Source: G051132615 sp051132615
GTDB taxonomy: Bacteria; Pseudomonadota; Gammaproteobacteria; Burkholderiales; Neisseriaceae
Length of the DNA stretch: 64,000 nt
Reading direction: 5' to 3'
Assembly: GCF_051132615.1 (NCBI RefSeq)
Contig: NZ_CP152375.1
Coordinates: 2,666,001-2,730,000 of the forward strand
In this document: in pieces, positions 61,723-64,000 of the stretch
Layout of the letters: each line of letters starts with the position of its first letter
Numbering within the stretch: the stretch's first letter is position 1
Notes under the pieces: generated by a model
Database searches by the model: none
What the model saw: the letters and a program-made list of their open reading frames with translations, nothing else
What the model was told of the DNA's origin: nothing
Made by a program: the position numbers and the translations under genes

Positions 61723-63129
61723 TTAAATGGTTTTTGAGTAATTGGCTTGTTTAGGTTTAGTGCGAAGATATTGGTCAAAAACCATCGCAATATTGCGAAT
61801 TAAAAAACGACCTTTTGGTTTGATGACAATGCTGTGTTTGTCCATGCTTAATAAGCCAAGTTGTTCCAGTTCTTTTAGTTTAACCATTTCTTCGGAAAAA
61901 TATTGCTGGAACTGAATTTGGTACAGTTCTTCATAGACACTAAAACATAAAGAAAATTGACACATGAGCGCTTGGATAATGTTTCGGCGTAATAGGTCAT
62001 CTTTATTTAAAGTCAGACCACGCATAACGGGTAAACGTCCTTCATCAATTGCTTGATAGTAATGATCCAATTCTTTTTCATTTTGTGTGTAACTGGCACC
62101 GATTTGACCAATACTGGATACACCTAAACCAATTAAGTCACAGTCTGAATGGGTGGAGTAGCCTTGGAAGTTTCGGTGTAAGCGACCTTGACGTAATGCA
62201 ACAGATAGTTCGTCATTCGGTTTGGCAAAGTGATCCATACCAATAAAAATATAGCCTTTATCTGTTAATGTTTGAACAGAGTTTTGTAATATGTCTAATT
62301 TTTCAGAGGCACTGGGTAAATCTGCCTCGTTAATTCGACGTTGCGGCATAAATAAAGTAGGTAAGTGAGCATAATTATATAGAGCAATACGGTCAGGTTC
62401 TAAAGACAAAACAGTATCCAGTGTTTGTGCTACTGATTTACTACTTTGCAAAGGTAAACCATAAATTAAATCGACACTGATTGATTTGAATTGTGCTGCA
62501 CGAGCTGCGTCAATAACAGTGGCTGTTTCTTCAACGCTTTGCACACGATTGACTGCTTCTTGTACTGAGTGATTAAAATCTTGTATTCCAACACTCATTC
62601 TATTAAAACCAAGCTGCCCTAAATGTTGTACTGTATCGGACCCAATTTTACGAGGATCTATTTCGATACTGTACTCCCCATGAGCAAGAAATTCGAAATG
62701 TTCCTTTAATAGGCCGATGATGCGAGTAAATTGTTTATCACTAAAGAAAGTAGGGGTGCCACCACCAAAATGTAATTGCATCAATGGCTCTTTTTTGCCA
62801 ATGATATTGGTGACCATTTTAAGTTCTTTTTCTAGATAGTCTAGGTAGACATCTGCAAGCGATTTGTTTTTTGTGATGATTTTGTTACAACCACAGTAGT
62901 AACAAATAGTGTTGCAAAAAGGAACATGTATATAAACAGACAATGGTTTATGTAATGCACCAATGGTTCTTTGTTCTAGTTTCTTTTGATAATCAGTACT
63001 GGTAAAAGCTTGATTGAAACGATCAGCGGTAGGATATGATGTGTAACGTGGGCCTGATCCAGCAAGTTTTTCTATTAAAGCTCGATCAAACTCTACCGTA
63101 TCTGGTAAGTTTTTTTGAATAGAGTCCAT
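61723..63129 (-). CDS. hemN: Oxygen-independent coproporphyrinogen III oxidase
   Basis: A radical-SAM enzyme that decarboxylates coproporphyrinogen III to protoporphyrinogen IX without oxygen. It has 468 residues. The N-terminal GSGPRYTSYPTADRF (about 25-39) is typical of true HemN. The 4Fe-4S motif CNTICYYCGC (about 72-81) has the CxxxCxxC spacing plus the extra HemN cysteine. LHFGGGTPTFF, IEIDPRKI and VDLIYGLPLQS follow. This sequence context separates it from the haem chaperone HemW. It is divergent from fnr, with FNR/CRP-like dyads in between, which suggests oxygen-responsive control. Confidence 0.96.
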   Translation of the reverse strand: MDSIQKNLPDTVEFDRALIEKLAGSGPRYTSYPTADRFNQAFTSTDYQKKLEQRTIGALHKPLSVYIHVPFCNTICYYCGCNKIITKNKSLADVYLDYLEKELKMVTNIIGKKEPLMQLHFGGGTPTFFSDKQFTRIIGLLKEHFEFLAHGEYSIEIDPRKIGSDTVQHLGQLGFNRMSVGIQDFNHSVQEAVNRVQSVEETATVIDAARAAQFKSISVDLIYGLPLQSSKSVAQTLDTVLSLEPDRIALYNYAHLPTLFMPQRRINEADLPSASEKLDILQNSVQTLTDKGYIFIGMDHFAKPNDELSVALRQGRLHRNFQGYSTHSDCDLIGLGVSSIGQIGASYTQNEKELDHYYQAIDEGRLPVMRGLTLNKDDLLRRNIIQALMCQFSLCFSVYEELYQIQFQQYFSEEMVKLKELEQLGLLSMDKHSIVIKPKGRFLIRNIAMVFDQYLRTKPKQANYSKTI

Positions 63130-63211
63130 AAATCAAAAGGTCTTCTCGTGTAATAAGTGTGGATTAAATTTTTTTAGTTTGTTAGAATGACACAAGCGGT
63201 CTAGTTTTATT

Positions 63212-63225
63212 TTGACTATCGTCAA
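63212..63225. promoter_or_regulatory. FNR/CRP-like palindrome between hemN and fnr
   Basis: TTGAC-TATC-GTCAA has the same geometry as the FNR consensus TTGAT-N4-ATCAA, with each half changed at its inner base symmetrically. It is 83 bases from hemN and 43 from fnr, so it could control either or both. Confidence 0.6.
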
Positions 63226-63230
63226 TTATT

Positions 63231-63244
63231 ATGAAATATTTCAT
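63231..63244. promoter_or_regulatory. Perfect 14-bp palindrome upstream of fnr
   Basis: ATGAAATATTTCAT is fully self-complementary. It starts five bases after the FNR-like dyad and ends 23 bases before the fnr ATG, suggesting a second regulator site or overlap with the fnr promoter. Confidence 0.45.
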
Positions 63245-63267
63245 AAATAACAAGCGTTAAAATATAT

Positions 63268-64000
63268 ATGAGCAATACGCCACACCTAAAACCACTTCGC
63301 ACACTTTGTTCAAGCTGCAGCTTACGTGAGTTATGTTTGCCTGTAGGGTTGAACCGTGATGAAGTTGAGCAATTGGATGCTGTCATTCGTCAAAGTAGAG
63401 TTGTTAAACGGGGGGAATATCTCTATCGCAGTGGAGAAGAGTTTAAATCTTTATACGCCATAAGAACAGGTTTTTTAAAGGCTTGTGTTTCAAGTCAGGA
63501 TGGGCGTGAGCAAGTAACTGGCTTTTATATGTCTGGTGATTTGGTCGGTTTGGATGGTATTTCTTCAAACCATCACGGTTGTGATGCGATTGCTTTAGAA
63601 GACAGCGAAGTATGTGAATTACCTTTTGCGCGTTTAGAAGAAATTGGTCGAGTGATTCCTTCTTTACAAACCCATTTTTATCGATTGATGAGCCGAGAAA
63701 TCGTTAGAGACCAAGGGGTTATGCTTCTTTTGGGTAATATGAAAGCAGAAGAAAGATTGGCTGCGTTCTTATTAAATATTTCTCAGCGCTTGTATTCTCG
63801 TGGTTTTGCTGCAAATGATTTTGTGTTGCGGATGACCCGTGAAGAAATAGGCAGCTATTTAGGCTTAAAACTGGAAACAGTTAGCCGTACATTATCTAAA
63901 TTTCAGAATGATGGTTGGATTGAAGTAAATCATAAACACATTAAATTGTTAAAACCTAAAGAGTTAAAAGAGCTTGTATCAGGTTGTGCCCATCAAATTT
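63268..64000 (+). CDS. fnr: FNR-type oxygen-sensing transcriptional regulator (3' end outside window)
   Basis: A Crp/Fnr-family global regulator of anaerobic genes. It is open to the window edge, with 244 codons visible (about 250 in E. coli FNR), so only a few residues are missing. The iron-sulfur cysteines are C14, C17 and C23 in CSSCSLRELC, plus C105 in HHGCDAIAL, the exact FNR set. An effector-like beta-roll follows. The DNA-recognition helix has LKLETVSRTLSKF with the E-x-x-S-R reading of FNR half-sites. It should sense O2 through a 4Fe-4S cluster. It is divergent from hemN, a classical FNR target. Confidence 0.95.
   Translation, partial: MSNTPHLKPLRTLCSSCSLRELCLPVGLNRDEVEQLDAVIRQSRVVKRGEYLYRSGEEFKSLYAIRTGFLKACVSSQDGREQVTGFYMSGDLVGLDGISSNHHGCDAIALEDSEVCELPFARLEEIGRVIPSLQTHFYRLMSREIVRDQGVMLLLGNMKAEERLAAFLLNISQRLYSRGFAANDFVLRMTREEIGSYLGLKLETVSRTLSKFQNDGWIEVNHKHIKLLKPKELKELVSGCAHQI

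Noticed and set aside
1..64000. CRISPR array, prophage, insertion sequence or defence island
   Set aside because: No regularly spaced repeats, transposase, phage structural gene or restriction/defence gene family was recognised anywhere in the window.

Overview
The window is an ordinary, gene-dense, AT-rich chromosomal segment of a Gram-negative betaproteobacterium, most likely a low-GC member of the Neisseriaceae/Neisseriales. Signs are the order TPR gene-lolB-ispE-tRNA-Gln-prs-rplY, MnmA, Prs, LpxL1 and LpxL2 proteins that read very like the Neisseria ones (compared from memory), a PilC/PilY1 pilus adhesin, a Gcr-family membrane protein, and a hemN/fnr pair. I noticed no exact copy of the classical Neisseria DNA uptake sequence GCCGTCTGAA, so this is probably not Neisseria sensu stricto. 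No prophage, insertion sequence, CRISPR array, integrase or toxin-antitoxin pair was seen.

Layout. 1-4.9 kb (+): a TPR protein cut by the left edge, lolB, ispE, tRNA-Gln, prs and rplY (lipoprotein sorting, isoprenoids, PRPP, ribosome). 5.0-8.0 kb (-): thyA-folA, and a DEDDh exonuclease fused to a degenerate GIY-YIG/UvrC-like half. 8.1-10.1 kb (+): tRNA-Arg and tRNA-Glu behind a strong stable-RNA promoter, a GT2 glycosyltransferase and a COG2945 hydrolase. 10.1-15.1 kb (-): Gcr-family membrane protein, fadD, mnmA. 15.2-20.1 kb (+): a Fur-box-preceded ferric-siderophore ABC transporter (lipoprotein, two permeases, ATPase) followed by a DUF1152 protein. 20.2-26.8 kb (-): hemB, an MdtD-type efflux pump, gph, ilvA, and tandem lipid A acyltransferases lpxL1 and lpxL2. 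26.9-31.2 kb (+): metK and pilC. 31.3-38.0 kb (-): recC-recB. 38.4-40.9 kb (+): a TMEM175-type K+ channel homologue and kup. 40.9-43.6 kb (-): glnE. 43.7-51.4 kb (+): yhdP, a nitrilase-family amidase, tldD, a TusA-like protein and pyrC. 51.6-54.8 kb (+): a LysM-FecR periplasmic protein and a CHASE2-GGDEF diguanylate cyclase. 54.8-59.9 kb (-): pqiA-pqiB-pqiC-coaBC-dut as one tight operon. 60.1-63.1 kb (-): a Sad-type semialdehyde dehydrogenase and hemN. 63.3 kb to the right edge (+): fnr, lacking only its last few residues.

Themes. Envelope biogenesis is prominent (LolB, LpxL1/2, YhdP, PqiABC, PilC, glycosyltransferase), with tetrapyrrole/iron physiology (HemB, HemN, FNR, siderophore uptake) and potassium handling (TMEM175 plus Kup). 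The least explained parts are the LysM-FecR/CHASE2-GGDEF pair, the DUF1152 gene beside the siderophore transporter, the exonuclease with a GIY-YIG half that lacks its signature residues, and the Gcr protein, whose 'recombinase' label conflicts with its multi-pass membrane character. Several intergenic dyads look like operators or terminators and are listed. All identifications come from reading the sequence and remembered family motifs; no database search was run.
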